Of a stretch of 64,000 nucleotides of DNA, positions 30,293-41,429 are shown piece by piece. Numbering within the stretch: position 1 is the stretch's first letter; each line of letters starts with the position of its first letter. The DNA lies in NCBI GenBank assembly GCA_036346375.1, contig CM070514.1, forward strand, positions 12,366,463-12,430,462, given 5' to 3'. The position numbers and the translations under genes are program-made. The notes under the pieces are model-generated. The model saw only the letters and a program-made list of their open reading frames with translations. It was not told the DNA's origin and ran no database searches. Source of the DNA: Guadua angustifolia. Lineage: Eukaryota; Streptophyta; Magnoliopsida; Poales; Poaceae.

Positions 30293-30845
30293 GGCCGACG
30301 TTAAATAAGCACTCGAACCGGAACCTCTCGCGAAGGCATCTGGACCTCCTGCCGACCACGGTGCATCCGGCCGACGTTAAATAAACACCCGAACCGAACT
30401 TCGCGAAGGCATCCGGACCTCCCGCCGACCACGGCCGCGTCCGGCCGGCGTTAAATAAGCACCGGGAACCGAACCTCTCAAGGCATCCGGATCTCCCGCC
30501 GACCACGGCGCGTCCACCGGCGTTAAATAAGCACCCGGAACGGAACCTCGCGAAGGCATCCGGACCTCGCCGACCACGGCGCGTCCGGCCGACGTTAAAT
30601 AAGCACCCGAACCAGGAACCTCTCGCAAGGCATCCGACCTCCCTGCGACCACGGCGCGCCCGGCCGACGTTAAATAAGCACCCGGGAACCGGAACCTCTC
30701 GCGAAGGCATCCGGACCTCCCTACCGACCACGGCTGCGTCTAGTTGTGACGTTAAACAAGCGCTTGGGAACCGGAACTTCTCGCAAAGGCATCCGGACCT
30801 CCTAGCCGACCATGGCCGCATCCAGTTGCGACATAAAACCGGCGT
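30292..30845 (+). repeat. About 75-bp minisatellite, eight copies
   Basis: The unit contains CGGCCGACGTTAAATAAGCA, a CCGGAACCTCTCGCGAAGG phrase and CATCCGGACCTCCCGCCGAC. The TTAAATAA landmark (or a variant) is at 30301, 30377, 30451, 30523, 30595, 30670, 30752 and 30833, so the period is 72-82 bp. The repeated reading frames on the minus strand (GAYLT.AGR.VVG.) are by-products. Tandem arrays in the 3' untranslated region are known for Ogre/Tat elements. Confidence 0.82.
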
Positions 30846-31213
30846 CTAAAAACTGGAACTCTACGCAAGGTGGCCAGGCGTCTATCCTCACTAGCTCAGC
30901 ATCAAGCCGGACCCCTCCGACCAAATCGGTCGGACTCGTCTGACCCAAATAACCCCCCGACCAGTTCTTCGATCTACTCGGGGCTCGAACTACACCCAGG
31001 TCGCTTCAAGGCCCGCCGGACGGAAAGGTTCGACCTAGCTGGGAGGATCCCGCGCTACATGATGAAACCCCCTACTCTGTGGCGTGACCAGTAACATCGA
31101 AGGGGTCGCAAGAAAAAGAAGCCCTAAGCAAACAAGAAGACGACCGCATTCAAACAAGGCATGGGGCAACACCGAACCTCCGATTGTCTCCCAAAAATCG
31201 GGGGGGGGGGGAG

Positions 31214-34200
31214 TGTAACAGCCCCATTTTCGCTAATCCGGTAAGTGAGGCTAATGTCTTTCATAATGTCAATTAGATCCTCATTCAATTGTAATCATAC
31301 AAGTGTTAGGACATTCATCTTGCATAAAGAGGGAGTAACAAAATCCTGAAAACCATTAAAAAAACTGCACACATGTTATTTCCACTTAGTCAATGACATG
31401 TGGGCCATGTTCATAAGAGAAAGGAGAGTAGGCTACACATACCTAACATACCATTTTTCACTTTACTCACCTTTACCCACTTACCTAACATGTCAATGAC
31501 ACATGGGACCTACCTTGCATAGGAACTTGTGGGCTGCACATCCTCTCCATGACTTTTCTCACTCCAATCACTTCTACCCACTCTTCTACTTACTCTATGA
31601 CATGTGGGACCTAGCCCCACTTGTAAGACATGAATGGCAGCCATATATAAGGTGATACACCTTGGTTTCTCCTCCCAATACTGCCCATTTGCTCAGCCCA
31701 AACCCAGAAAACAGCAAGAACTCTTCTTCAACACCTTGCCATTCTCCCCACAAAATCCACTTAAAGCTTGAGTTTGAGCTTGTGCATGTTACACCACCTT
31801 GAAGCCAAGATCAAGAGCTTCAAATCCATCCAAGTGGATTCTTGAGGCAATAAGTTTTTGGTAAGTGGCACTCATTTTCTTTTCCTCCCTTGTTCTGAAA
31901 TTTGTGCTCTTGTGACTCATTCCTTGCCTTTCCATGGAATCCATCCTCAAACCTTGGATCGGGTCATGCATGTCGCACGGAAGCTTGAGGAGGAGGGCTA
32001 GTGGCTGCTGCAAGCACGAGCAAGTGGAGTCGCGTCATCTACGTGAGCTAGGAAGGAACGAACCATAAAAACCGGCGTTGCGACACCCTTTTGTCATTCC
32101 TCGCATGAAACCAACCATCACCACGCAAAAGTAACCCCATAGTGGTAAGAGCCCACCCTAGTCCACCCTTTTGAAGTCCTAGTGCATTGCTGTGAAGTTT
32201 AGAAGCCAATAGCAAAATAGCCATTTTGAAACAGACCTCTCAATCCGGATAGTCCAGGTATTTAATCCGGATAGTCCGGGGTTTTAACCCGGATAGTTCG
32301 AGAATTTAATCCGGATAGTCCGGATATGCTAGAACAGGGCAGACCTAGAGGGTCAGCCCAGATAGTCCGGGGATTTAATCCGGATAGTCCGGGGATTTAA
32401 TCCGGATAGTCCGGATATGCCAGGACTCGTCACACCGAGGGGGTCGGCCGGACACTCGGGGTTAATTGTCCGGATACTCGGACATAATTCAATAAAATGC
32501 CTCTAAAACATGAAATTTTGACAACCAAGTCCAAATTTCGCAAGACTAAATTGGTATTTTCATATTATAATCAAGTATTGTGCATCATGAGCATTTCATA
32601 CATCTTTTAATCATGTGCATCTTTGGATTTTTGATTTGGTGTTTATGGACTTGGGTCTTCTCGTTAGGTGTTGACGTTTCGGAAGGCACTTTAGAATCTA
32701 CGACTCACGCCTTGAAATCAAGAACGAGCGAAGAAGGCACTACTTTACTCCTTGACCATGATTGCTCCTACTATTTGAAATTTAAATTTTTGGAATTATT
32801 TTTATCAAATTGCATGCTTACTTTCAATTATAATTATGTTTGGGTAGAATTCTTAGCTATTACCACATTGTGATGTTATCCCCTTATCATGTTCCTTTCG
32901 AGTTCGATTGTCGCCCTAGGAGGAGGGTTTATTCTTATTATATGGGTTCGTGCGAATTGCTTAGCCATGCTTAGAACATCGTTAGAAACCGCGATAGATG
33001 GACTTAGTCCATTGGTCGCAATGATTGAGAATTATTATGATTATGATGGTTTCAAATGTTGGTTCATGAGTAGAGATGTTGGTTAAGGACCCTAAGGATT
33101 GAATCCTGGTGACGTCTCTTTGAGTAACTATCGTGCGAACCACATGCCGTTTATGGGACCGGCAGTAACCAAGTACTTGTGTATGACTAGGTCTCAGAAA
33201 CCATGTGCACTCGAATTCCTTGAGCTTAGTGGAGCGTTATGAATGATCACGGAATTCCTTGGGCTTAGTGGAGCGCCATGAATATCCTCGAGTCCTCGAA
33301 CTTTGTTGAGTTGGGGATGTCCAACAACGGGTGTACTCCTTGATCCACACACACCGTTAATCTTTGGCACGCGGGATCGAGGGTCACGATATCCGGATGG
33401 TTTAGATACACTACCATGCATTTGGAAAATAGTTTGTCACGTTCACCTCGGCCGACACATCAAAGGAAATGTGTTAATAGCTTGGCTTACGAGTGTGACG
33501 TGTCGTGTGGGTAAAGTCGTACCTCTGCAGAGTTTAAACTATTCGAATAGCCGCGTCCATGGTTAAGGACGATCACTTGAATTGTCAGTCACTGGGCGAG
33601 TAATAAGGACTTGGTAAGAATGGGATGGGAGTGGGAAAAGAGACACAAGTATTGGAGTACTTATGTGTGTAGTCGAACATGAGCGATGGAACTCATGGTT
33701 CGGAAAATGCTTGAAGGCATGATGCAAAATGTGATTATGATGATGTTATATTATGTATTAGATTTTACAAATGTTTACTAAATGCAAATTCTTTTCGATC
33801 TATACATGTTTACGATTTATCCCAAACATTGCTTTATGCTGAAAATTGCCATTTTGCTTTCCTTTTATGTAGCAACCACATGTAACTAGAAATCAACATG
33901 CAATGTATATTATTGTGCGAGTACACTCTTTGTACTCAATCGGATTGTCCACTTGCTGCAGGTGAGGATGAGGCACTACCCGGTGACTTTTACAAGGCGA
34001 TTTCGACAATTCTAACGCTTAGTCGCCGTTTTGCCCCAGCTTGGTTGCACGAGGGTTTGGGGCATGCCATGTTGGCCCTTTTGTCGTTTATCTTATAATT
34101 TCATTGCTACTTGATGTAATAACTCTAAATATGTCGTTATGGACAGCAGTCCTACTTTTGGGAATGTAATAACGTTTATGCTTCCGATAATTGTGTATGT

Positions 34201-34355
34201 GTTGTGATGTCAAGCTGTTGATGAGAATGCTCGTGTTGGCAAACTATCCCGGGACCAACACGGTATAATCGTGGGAACGCCGAGGTTCCTTGATTCACTT
34301 GGGATGTACCGTGCAATTGAGTGAATCAGTGGAATCCCGGGGACGGTTCCCCACA
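31214..34355 (+). mobile_element. Solo LTR of a Tekay-like gypsy element
   Basis: 3142 bp from TGTAACAGCCCC to GGTTCCCCACA, with near-matching flanks GGGAG (31209-31213) and GGCAG (34356-34360). A TATA-like CCATATATAAGG lies at about 31641-31652, and a donor-like TTTTGGTAAGTGG at about 31855. The segment around 33500-33550 (GGTAAAGTCGTACCTCTGCAGAG, then GAATAGCCGCGTCCATGG) has the same order of phrases as the Tekay LTR at 49078-49135. No internal coding region is attached, so it is probably a solo LTR left by recombination. A G-run directly before it could alternatively be a PPT. Confidence 0.65.
32245..32482 (+). promoter_or_regulatory. Palindrome array CCGGATAGTCCGG in the solo LTR
   Basis: CCGGATAGTCCGG or close variants start at about 32245, 32267, 32288, 32311, 32359, 32380 and 32402, followed by two weaker copies (CCGGACACTCGG near 32447, CCGGATACTCGG near 32469). 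Main spacings are 21-23 bp, with one double gap of 48. The array is about 600 bp downstream of the TATA-like box, possibly within a leader intron. Confidence 0.6.
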
Positions 34356-34384
34356 GGCAGAAACAAGCAAGAAAACAGGAAAAA

Positions 34385-34657
34385 CTAGGCGCCGAGCACG
34401 CTCCGGACCGCTCGAACAAGGGCATCCCTCGCCTTGGCGAGCTTTGGGATGACGCCGATCAACGCGTCAACAGCAGTGGCGGCGTCACGGTCGATGGCGT
34501 CGAGCCTCGCCCGTTCCGCCATGGTGAGGTCGAAGTCCTCCTAGAGCTCCGCAAGGAAGGCCTCCTCGTCCGTGGGCGCCAGCGGCGCCTCGTCCCCGAA
34601 GCCAAATACCACCGGCAGACGTCTGCCGCCGGCGGAGGGTGACCGAGAAGAAGCCAT
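34385..34657 (-). pseudogene. Small antisense ORF with its own TATA box in the Tat-like element
   Basis: The minus strand from an ATG at 34657 encodes about 90 residues: MASSRSPSAGGRRLPVVFGF, GDEAPLAPTDEEAFLAEL, a TAG at codon 39 (34543-34541), EDFDLTMAERARLDAIDRDA, then VDALIGVIPKLAKARDALVR and a stop at 34387-34385. A TATA box TTTATAAGG (minus, 34741-34733) lies 76 bp upstream of the ATG. The Ala/Asp/Arg-rich C-terminal half predicts a helix. I do not recognise the family; it may be a separate small gene or the start of an aORF transcript. It lies just upstream of the 3' LTR, on the opposite strand. Confidence 0.45.
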
Positions 34658-34881
34658 TGCAACCTCCAAGCGATCCGCGGAGATCCAAGGCCTAGACTGA
34701 GAACAGCTACTCCGATCCACGCTCCCGCGTCACCTTATAAACACGCGGCGCGCGGAAGCCGAGCAGGCCCAAGTTAAGGAAGGCATGGGAAGTCGAGGCG
34801 TCGCCGCTACTACGAAGGAAACATGTTGCAGAAGTCGAAGGGTCCATCCGAACGCCATGCGTTCCGGTCGACCAGAGACTA

Positions 34882-35811
34882 TCGACGACATCGATACCAG
34901 AGGTACCTCACAGCAAGATCTTGGTCAGGCTACGAGGGATCTCCCACCTATGACACGGCCCCACAGAGCGCGTCGATCCGATTACGAGTCGGACTCTTAG
35001 CAACCCACAGTCAGGCCTCGGGTCGGGGCTACCGAACACTCTTATTCGATCGCCGAGCGAAAGCACATGCGTCCCCCGACCCCGTCGCTGGTCGGGACCC
35101 CGAAAAGCCCCGTCTAGGCGACTACGACCACGTCATCGATCGACCCCGAGGTCGGCCAACCCTCATCTGAACAAGGTAATCTTGCTAGGCGTTCCTTCCC
35201 AAAGCAACGTCAGAGACGCCGCCCACGCGGCCCCTACCCGACAAAGACAGAGGACAGAACGTGTTTTCTAGCGGCAACGCCCACTAACCCTACCGATAGG
35301 ACGAGTGGCTGAACTCTAAAAGCATCATGGCGCGCGTAGGACCACAATTCAAGATCGCAATCTCCAAGGATAGTGCGCCCTGGTTGTCCCTCTCTCCTAG
35401 ACCCTATGTAACCTGCTCTCTTCGCCTATATAAGGAGAGGTGGGATCTCTAGGTCGGGGGCTCTCTCTCTCGTTTTCTTCTTCATGCACCAGAAAACTTT
35501 CTCCGGGCGTTGAGCATCCGGCTCGCTCCCCCGATCCGGGTGGTCGGACGAAGCTCCCGAGCTCACTCACACAAACGAGCGCTAAGGGCCTGTCCTTAGT
35601 CCTCGCATGTAATCCGCCATACCCCAGATCAACAAGATCCTCCGCCACAAACTGGAAGTAGGGACGTTCGGCCCGAACCAGTATAAATTTGGGACTCCCT
35701 AGCTCGATCCAGTGTTCATCCGAGGCTTCGTTAGCCTAACCATTCGAGGAGAGGGGGCGCGCGATCCCCTATACTTACAAATCTACTTGCCGGTTATGCG
35801 AAACACTGACA
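34882..35811 (+). repeat. 3' LTR of the Tat-like element
   Basis: About 930 bp, partner of 14346-15296, with its TATATAA at about 35427. The left edge reads TCGACGACATCGATACCAG, diverged from the left-LTR start. A clean polypurine tract is not evident just upstream. Confidence 0.8.
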
Positions 35812-35816
35812 CTTCT

Positions 35817-36560
35817 CTAATGATTGTTGTTGTTATAAAAAAAATACATTGCAAATACATAATAGTTAAGTGTGTACATATAGTTCGTGAAGTTTGTTAT
35901 TTGTATGAGCATGATTGTCACTGGAGAATTATATATGCAGTACGTGCCCGCCTCCCTCTGATTTTGTTAGTATAATTTAAAGGGTTTTCATGTTCCGACA
36001 AATATCCATGACCGTATTCGTTTCATATCAGTATCCGATAGTATTCGTATTCATATTCGTATCTGGGTTATTTGTATTCGTATCAGAGAAAAATATGAAA
36101 ACAAATATGGCAAAGCCATTATCCATCCATATCCAATCCGTTTTCATCCCTAATGGCAAGGGGAGAGGTAGTGTTGGTGGTAGTGGAGGAGGAGAAGTGG
36201 TGACACGAGAGATAGAGAAATGTGTGGCAGTGTGCTCCTCAGCGGAGGTGGGAGATGGCAGCACTTGCCATTGGAGCCTATGATTGGTTCACAATATTTG
36301 GGTTGGGGAGGAAGAATCGATCTTTATGGGAAGTTAGTTTGTTTCTTGATAATTGCTAATTTGAGGATACCCTCACCAAAAATTTAGTAAGAACACCGTC
36401 TCTTTGTAACAAGTGATATCATCTCCTTCGTTCTCCCACTTTCCTTTCTCTCAAAGACCCTCTTATTATGACAAGTGACAGCATCTCCTTCCTTCTCCCA
36501 CTTACCTTCCCCCTCAAATGACCTAACAAGTGGCAGGACCTCCTTCATCTCTTTTCCTCC
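35817..36560. other. hAT-like end fragment and short 3-fold repeat, no gene
   Basis: Positions 35990-36155 contain ATTCGTATC-type subterminal words and end in CCGTTTTCATCCCTAA, the terminus style of grass hAT elements; the other end was not found. Positions 36410-36545 contain three diverged copies of an AACAAGTG..ATCTCCTTC..TCTCCCACTT phrase. No coding sequence is supported. Confidence 0.4.
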
Positions 36561-36579
36561 TCCATTTCTTTCTCCCCAA

Positions 36580-37110
36580 ACTCAAAATAGTTTTTTGTAT
36601 TTAAAATTTTTCCCCAAAACTTTAGAATATAGGTATTTTTAACCACTTTCAAAAAGTTTTTAATCAAAACTTTTCGAACTGAAAGTTTGTTGGATAGAAA
36701 CTTTTTGAATCGAAAATTTTGAATTGAATGTTTTCGGAGTTGAAACTTTTTATTTAAAATTTTCAAGTTGAAACTTTCTAATTTGAAAATTTCCAATTAA
36801 ATATTTGCAAGTTAAAACTTTCTGATTTGAATTCTTTAATTTAATTTTTTTGAGTTCAATTTTAAATTATCTTTTGAATCAAAACTTTGAACCAAATATT
36901 TTTCAATTGAAAGTTTGTTCAATTGAAACTTTTTGATTTGAAAAATTTCAAGTTAAAACTTTTTGAGTTGAAACTTTCTAATTTTAAATTTTGCAATTTA
37001 AAAACTTTCAAGTTAAACTTTCCTATTTAAATTTTTTAAGTTGAAATTTCCTATTTAAAATTGTCAAAGATAAATTTTTCCAATTTTAACTTTTTGTGAT
37101 AGAGAGGAAG
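36580..37110. repeat. AT-rich degenerate minisatellite
   Basis: About 530 bp is built from variants of AACTTTTTGAATTGAAA and AATTTTCAAGTTGAAAC, with a short irregular period of roughly 18-25 bp. It produces Lys/Phe-rich pseudo-frames on the minus strand (36545-36796). It may be the core of a larger transposon bounded by TTTGAGG...CCCTCAAA near 36360 and 37225, but a TSD was not confirmed. Confidence 0.6.
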
Positions 37111-37940
37111 GATGGGAGGTGGGGAACGTGGGTAGGGAAGATGGAATGGAAAAGGTGGAGATGGATGGAGAAAATGACGTATATCATTCTACGAGGGAAT
37201 CCTTAAATTTATTCCCTCAAACTAGTCATACCCTGTTTCTTTTATAGGACTACATGAGTTATGGTCAAGTGGATCGGTGGTTTACACGAGAGAGCGGTTT
37301 AGGAGAGGGAAGGACACCAATGTGTTGGGCCTCCTAGGATGTGGGCATTGGTAGCTGACATAGTGGGATATGGTAGCCCACATGTCAGCACTTTGGTTTT
37401 TCCAGTGTTTTGGGAGCTGGTTTTTCAAGAGATCATGCGGAGGATGGCCTTAACGAACACATTGCATGCACGAGGGAAAACAAGGACAGCGGACAAACGC
37501 TCCTTTCATATTAGTAAAGATAGAGAAGAGATGTGTCATGCTTTATCAATAAACTTTTAACTTCCACGCACTTAAGGTCACCGCACAAATGAGCCCACAA
37601 GTCATATACACACGCTAAAGTAAGTGCCTTATGGTGTGCCACCTAGACACACACTCGGACCTTCTAATTTACGGACCTTCTAATTTAAAATAAACTTTGT
37701 ATAACTGCAGCTTTTACTATAAAACATCAAGGACCTGCAACTTTGAGTTTGGATTTCGAGGAATTCTACGTTTTAAGAGAGATGAAGCTATCCAACTTCA
37801 GCTCTGTTTGTACTTGAGGCGACTTGAAAACCCCCACCATAAGTCGTACACGCACGCTAAAGCAAGCCCGTTATGATGTGTCACTCGGGCACACCACGCG
37901 AGCGCCAAGCCACCAACACGGCTTGAATTTTGTTACGTAG
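37111..37940. other. Intergenic, nothing recognised
   Basis: No gene, RNA or complete element could be supported. The plus frame 37339-37560 has no similarity that I can see. Confidence 0.4.
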
Positions 37941-38087
37941 GTCTGTTTGATAAAGCTCTAAATCTCAGCTTTATCTGAGATTTGAAATTTATTGGCTAAA
38001 ATAAAGTGAATTAAGACTAAAATAAAGTGAATTAAGTTTATATTTTTATCTAAAAAGTAAGCAAGATGATCTATCTAAACACTCTTA

Positions 38088-38560
38088 GGACCTATTTGGT
38101 AGAGCTCCAGATTCCAGTTTCTCCTGAAATCTAAAATTTTTAGGCTAAAATAAAGTGAATTAAGGCCCCGTTTGGTACGGTTCCAGATTCTAGTAGAAAC
38201 GGAAACGGTTCCGGATTCTTGGTAGAAACGTTTCAGGTAGAATCAGAATCCGGAGGAACGGGTTGCTAGCCGATTCGACCACGGCGTGTAAAAATCAGAA
38301 ACGATTCACTTTGAAACGTTCTGAGTCCTATTCCGTTTGGTTGGATATATTTCAGATTCTAGGAGAAACAATCCGGTTCCAAGTTGCCAAACAGGGCCTA
38401 AGTGTATATTTTTGGTCTAAAATGTAAACAAGATGATTTATCTAAACGCTCTTAATGTACTCACAGTTTCAGCTTCACGAATCTGGAGAAGCTAAAATTT
38501 TCAGCTTCATCAGATTCACGAATCTGGAGAAGCTGAATCCCTACCAAACACACTCTTAAT
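38088..38560. mobile_element. MITE interrupted by a second MITE
   Basis: The outer copy begins about 38088 (ACCTATTTGGTAGAGCTCCAG) and resumes after the inner insertion at 38402, running to ACCAAACACACTC near 38550. The same family appears at 37940-38080 and, in reverse, at 39880-39990 (GAGCTCTACCAAACAGGCCC). These are common small inverted-repeat elements of grasses; exact superfamily not assigned. Confidence 0.5.
38164..38398. mobile_element. Inner MITE, Tourist/Harbinger-like
   Basis: 235 bp with inverted ends GGCCCCGTTTGGTA and ...TTGCCAAACAGGGCC, flanked by TAA on both sides (38161-38163 and 38399-38401). The 3-bp TAA duplication fits the PIF/Harbinger target preference. It has no coding capacity. 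Confidence 0.68.
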
Positions 38561-38689
38561 GTACTCACAGCTCTAGCTCTATAGATCTGGTGGAGCTAAA
38601 AATACCCAGTTTTACTAGATTTACGGATCTAGTAGAGCTAGAGCTGGAGTTCTACTAAACACACCCGTAGACTAAATTTCGTCTAACTA

Positions 38690-39238
38690 CGACTTCAGTG
38701 TCAAATCCACTAAGAAACTACAATAATTTTCAGTTTGGATCTCGAATAACTGATCAGAGACCGTTGGCAACGCCACCCGTATATCGCTTGCCGCCACTTC
38801 GTGCCGTTGTGTCGTCATCCGGCCGTGCCACCGCGCGAAGACATGCGGGCGCTGGCATGGTGGCGGCATCCTGAACATGCGTGGAAGGTGATCGCAGCTG
38901 TAAATTAGCAAGGTGGCACACAGTAACGGGGTGTTTCAGCGTGGGTGTGTGTGACGACACTTACAGGTATTACATGATTTTCCATTTTAGCAGTCGTTTT
39001 GTTTATTTAGCACTTTATGATATTTTAGTTCTCTATATATTTTTTTGTTATCCAAGTAATGTTGCGAAATTTTCGTTGAACATTGTCCAGTTTCTAAGTA
39101 ATGGTGCCGTATTAAGCCACATACATCTTTATCTATCCGGCAATGTCTGCTTAGCACACAATGTCCTGCAGTATTGGCATGCCGGGGAACAAAACGAATT
39201 TCAAACTCAATAAACTTAATACAAAGCTCCTGAATCAT
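38690..39238 (-). pseudogene. RNase H-like fragment of a LINE-type protein
   Basis: Minus strand 39238-39120 reads IQELCIKFIEFEIRFVPRHA then NTAGHCVLSRHC. It resembles the end of plant RNase H-like domains found with LINE reverse transcriptases (typically ..F....VPR.AN..AH..A). The next residues have no clear family. Only about 40 residues are recognisable, and 38690-39030 holds nothing I can name. Confidence 0.35.
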
Positions 39239-39457
39239 AGTGAAGGGGGCGATTTATGCTCCTAAAATGGCAATGAGTTCTGTAGTTTATTGCAATATTT
39301 CACCGATTTTATCATTAATTGTTCAGACATCATTAATTAATTGCCAAACACACAAGATATATTTTAGTTGACCTTATCTCAAGGATCTGAAGTGAATCAC
39401 ACCTTTCAGAGCAAATATAGAAAGAGGATGTCAAGACGAGGGAAATCCAACTTGGAT

Positions 39458-40127
39458 TAGGGATGACAATCGGGTGGGTATCTCTGGGTACGACTGATGC
39501 CCACCCAAACTCGAAACCCGAAACTGTGCCGTCCACCCGAACCCGTTAGGCTTTTCAGGCATAGAATTGTGCCTATACCTGAACTTGATTGGTACCCATG
39601 GGTAGTTTGATGTAACTAAACATGGGCACCTAGGATACCCACTGATGTAACTAAATATTGTTACCCGAACCCAATGGATACCCATTGATGTAACTTAATG
39701 GGATTACATGTGTCTCTAAAAAGTGGGATCCATATGTTATAGGATATCCATTGGGTACCTATGAATACAAATTAAAGGCTGTTATATACTACTCCACTAG
39801 ATCTGTGGATCCGTGAGCTGGTTTTCCTATCCACAGATCCGTGAAGCGAGCCGTGAGTACATTAAGAATGTTTAGATGGATCATCTTGTTTATATTTTAG
39901 GTCAAAATATAAACTTAATTTACTTTATTTTAACCTACAAGTTTCAGATCTCAGGAGAAGCTGGGATCTGGAGCTCTACCAAACAGGCCCTAACACTCAC
40001 GTTCATCCTATAACCTTATCGGATATCCAAACCCGAAAATCCATAGATCTAAAGTGCTATTCATACCCATTCTTATCGGGTTGGGTTCCTGCGGATACCC
40101 AAACCCATAGATAAAACTGCCACCCTA
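39458..40127. mobile_element. Small non-autonomous hAT element
   Basis: 670 bp from TAGGGATGACAATCGGG to ACTGCCACCCTA, flanked by the 8-bp duplication ACTTGGAT (39450-39457 and 40128-40135). Subterminal ACCC(A/G)AA and GGGTA(C/T)CC words repeat at both ends. A fragment of another MITE (about 39795-39992) is embedded. No transposase is present. Confidence 0.78.
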
Positions 40128-41429
40128 ACTTGGATCACCACAAATCGGCCCTCTAGAGAAGAAAATGACTAATGATGGTGACGATATCACTCTCTAGTAG
40201 GACCACCATGTCAAATGGATCATGATTCGTGAAGGCTCTAAAATAGTATTTGGCTTCATGGCAATGCAAACCTCTCCACAATGCTAAAACCCTAGGATTA
40301 GCTATATATAGGAGGTTGATTGCATCTACACAAAGGAGAGGTGAAGAGGCAACTAGGGGTGCAAACGGAGCGGATACAGACGGATTTCGCTCATTCCATA
40401 TCATATTCTAAATTTTTTCTCGGATATAGAATCGGATACGGACAGTGCCGGATTCGAATACGAATATGGATTACTTCGGTCGCGAATACGGAGCGAATAC
40501 AGATCGTTCCGGATACAGTTAGTCTCGGTCACGAATAGTTAGTCGGATAATATGTGAAAGCAGAAACCATATATGTCACGTATATTAGAATCAACCAACC
40601 ATACATAAAACTTTACTAGAACCTTCAAGACATATAAGTGTTTCAAATTCAATAATAGTTGCCTTCTCTACATAAGAATAATATGCAGTCAAGTATAATT
40701 CCAATCAACATATGAACATATATGATGTAGCACATCCAACCACAATCAAGCGTTTTTGTTTCCCAAAAACCATATATCCAAACATTCCACATTTCATTTA
40801 CACTACGAGGTAGTAACTGGACTACACATCCAACCACAATCAAGCTACAGTGGTAGCTAGTTTCACATGGTGCATTGTATATGCAATACAGAGTAATTAG
40901 TTCTTACACAAGCTGTGACTATGAATCCTAGGAAGCATCAGCAGGTATAAGAAAAGTGTACCTAGGGCAAAAGCGTGGCCTAAAAAACGATAAGGGTCTA
41001 CACACCACTAGACATGCAAAAGTTCCAATGGTCTCTTCGCAGATCTGAAAAAGAAACATCAACAATGAAGCATTAAGTATAAAGTGGAAAACTACGTAAG
41101 AAAGTCTTAGTGTTGACAACAAAAAAGCGTACCATTAACTTAATATTCACTGGCCAATCACCAACATATCATCCACATTCATCCTATCATCCTAAAAAAA
41201 TATTTCGATTGACACAAAAAATGGTGTAAATGAGCTCAAAATGAAAACAAAGACAAAGTTCAACTACAAATGGACAATTAGCAAACCTCCTCATTCATGT
41301 ATGGTGTAGCACATTCTTTATCCTCCAAGTGCAAATCCAACTCATCAACAAGTGATGCTATCTTCTCCTTATAACCTGTAATTTAAAAATGTCATGAAGA
41401 TAGTAAACAAAAGTTGAAAGTGTTGCAAA

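Larger units (their letters stand above)
14346..35811 (+). mobile_element. Tat-type Ty3/gypsy element lacking pol, split by two later insertions
   Basis: The LTRs at 14346-15296 and 34882-35811 are flanked by the TSD CTTCT (14341-14345 and 35812-35816). LTR ends read TGACGAATAC at left and ..ACACCGACA or ..ACACTGACA at right. Internal sequence begins with GTTGGCGCGCCAGGTAGGGG (15297), the start typical of grass Tat-like elements. After removing the nested Sirevirus (18126-29637) and the solo LTR (31214-34355), about 4.9 kb of internal DNA remains: a gag-like start, an antisense ORF remnant, duplications, minisatellites and a small antisense ORF. No protease, RT or integrase was found, so it would depend on an autonomous relative, as Dasheng does on RIRE2. 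Confidence 0.82.

Noticed and set aside
30282..30821. 179-residue repetitive minus-strand protein
   Set aside because: The frame is created by the 75-bp minisatellite, whose unit length varies (72-82 bp), so no frame is conserved across copies.
36545..36796. Lys/Phe-rich 83-residue protein
   Set aside because: It comes entirely from the AT-rich minisatellite.
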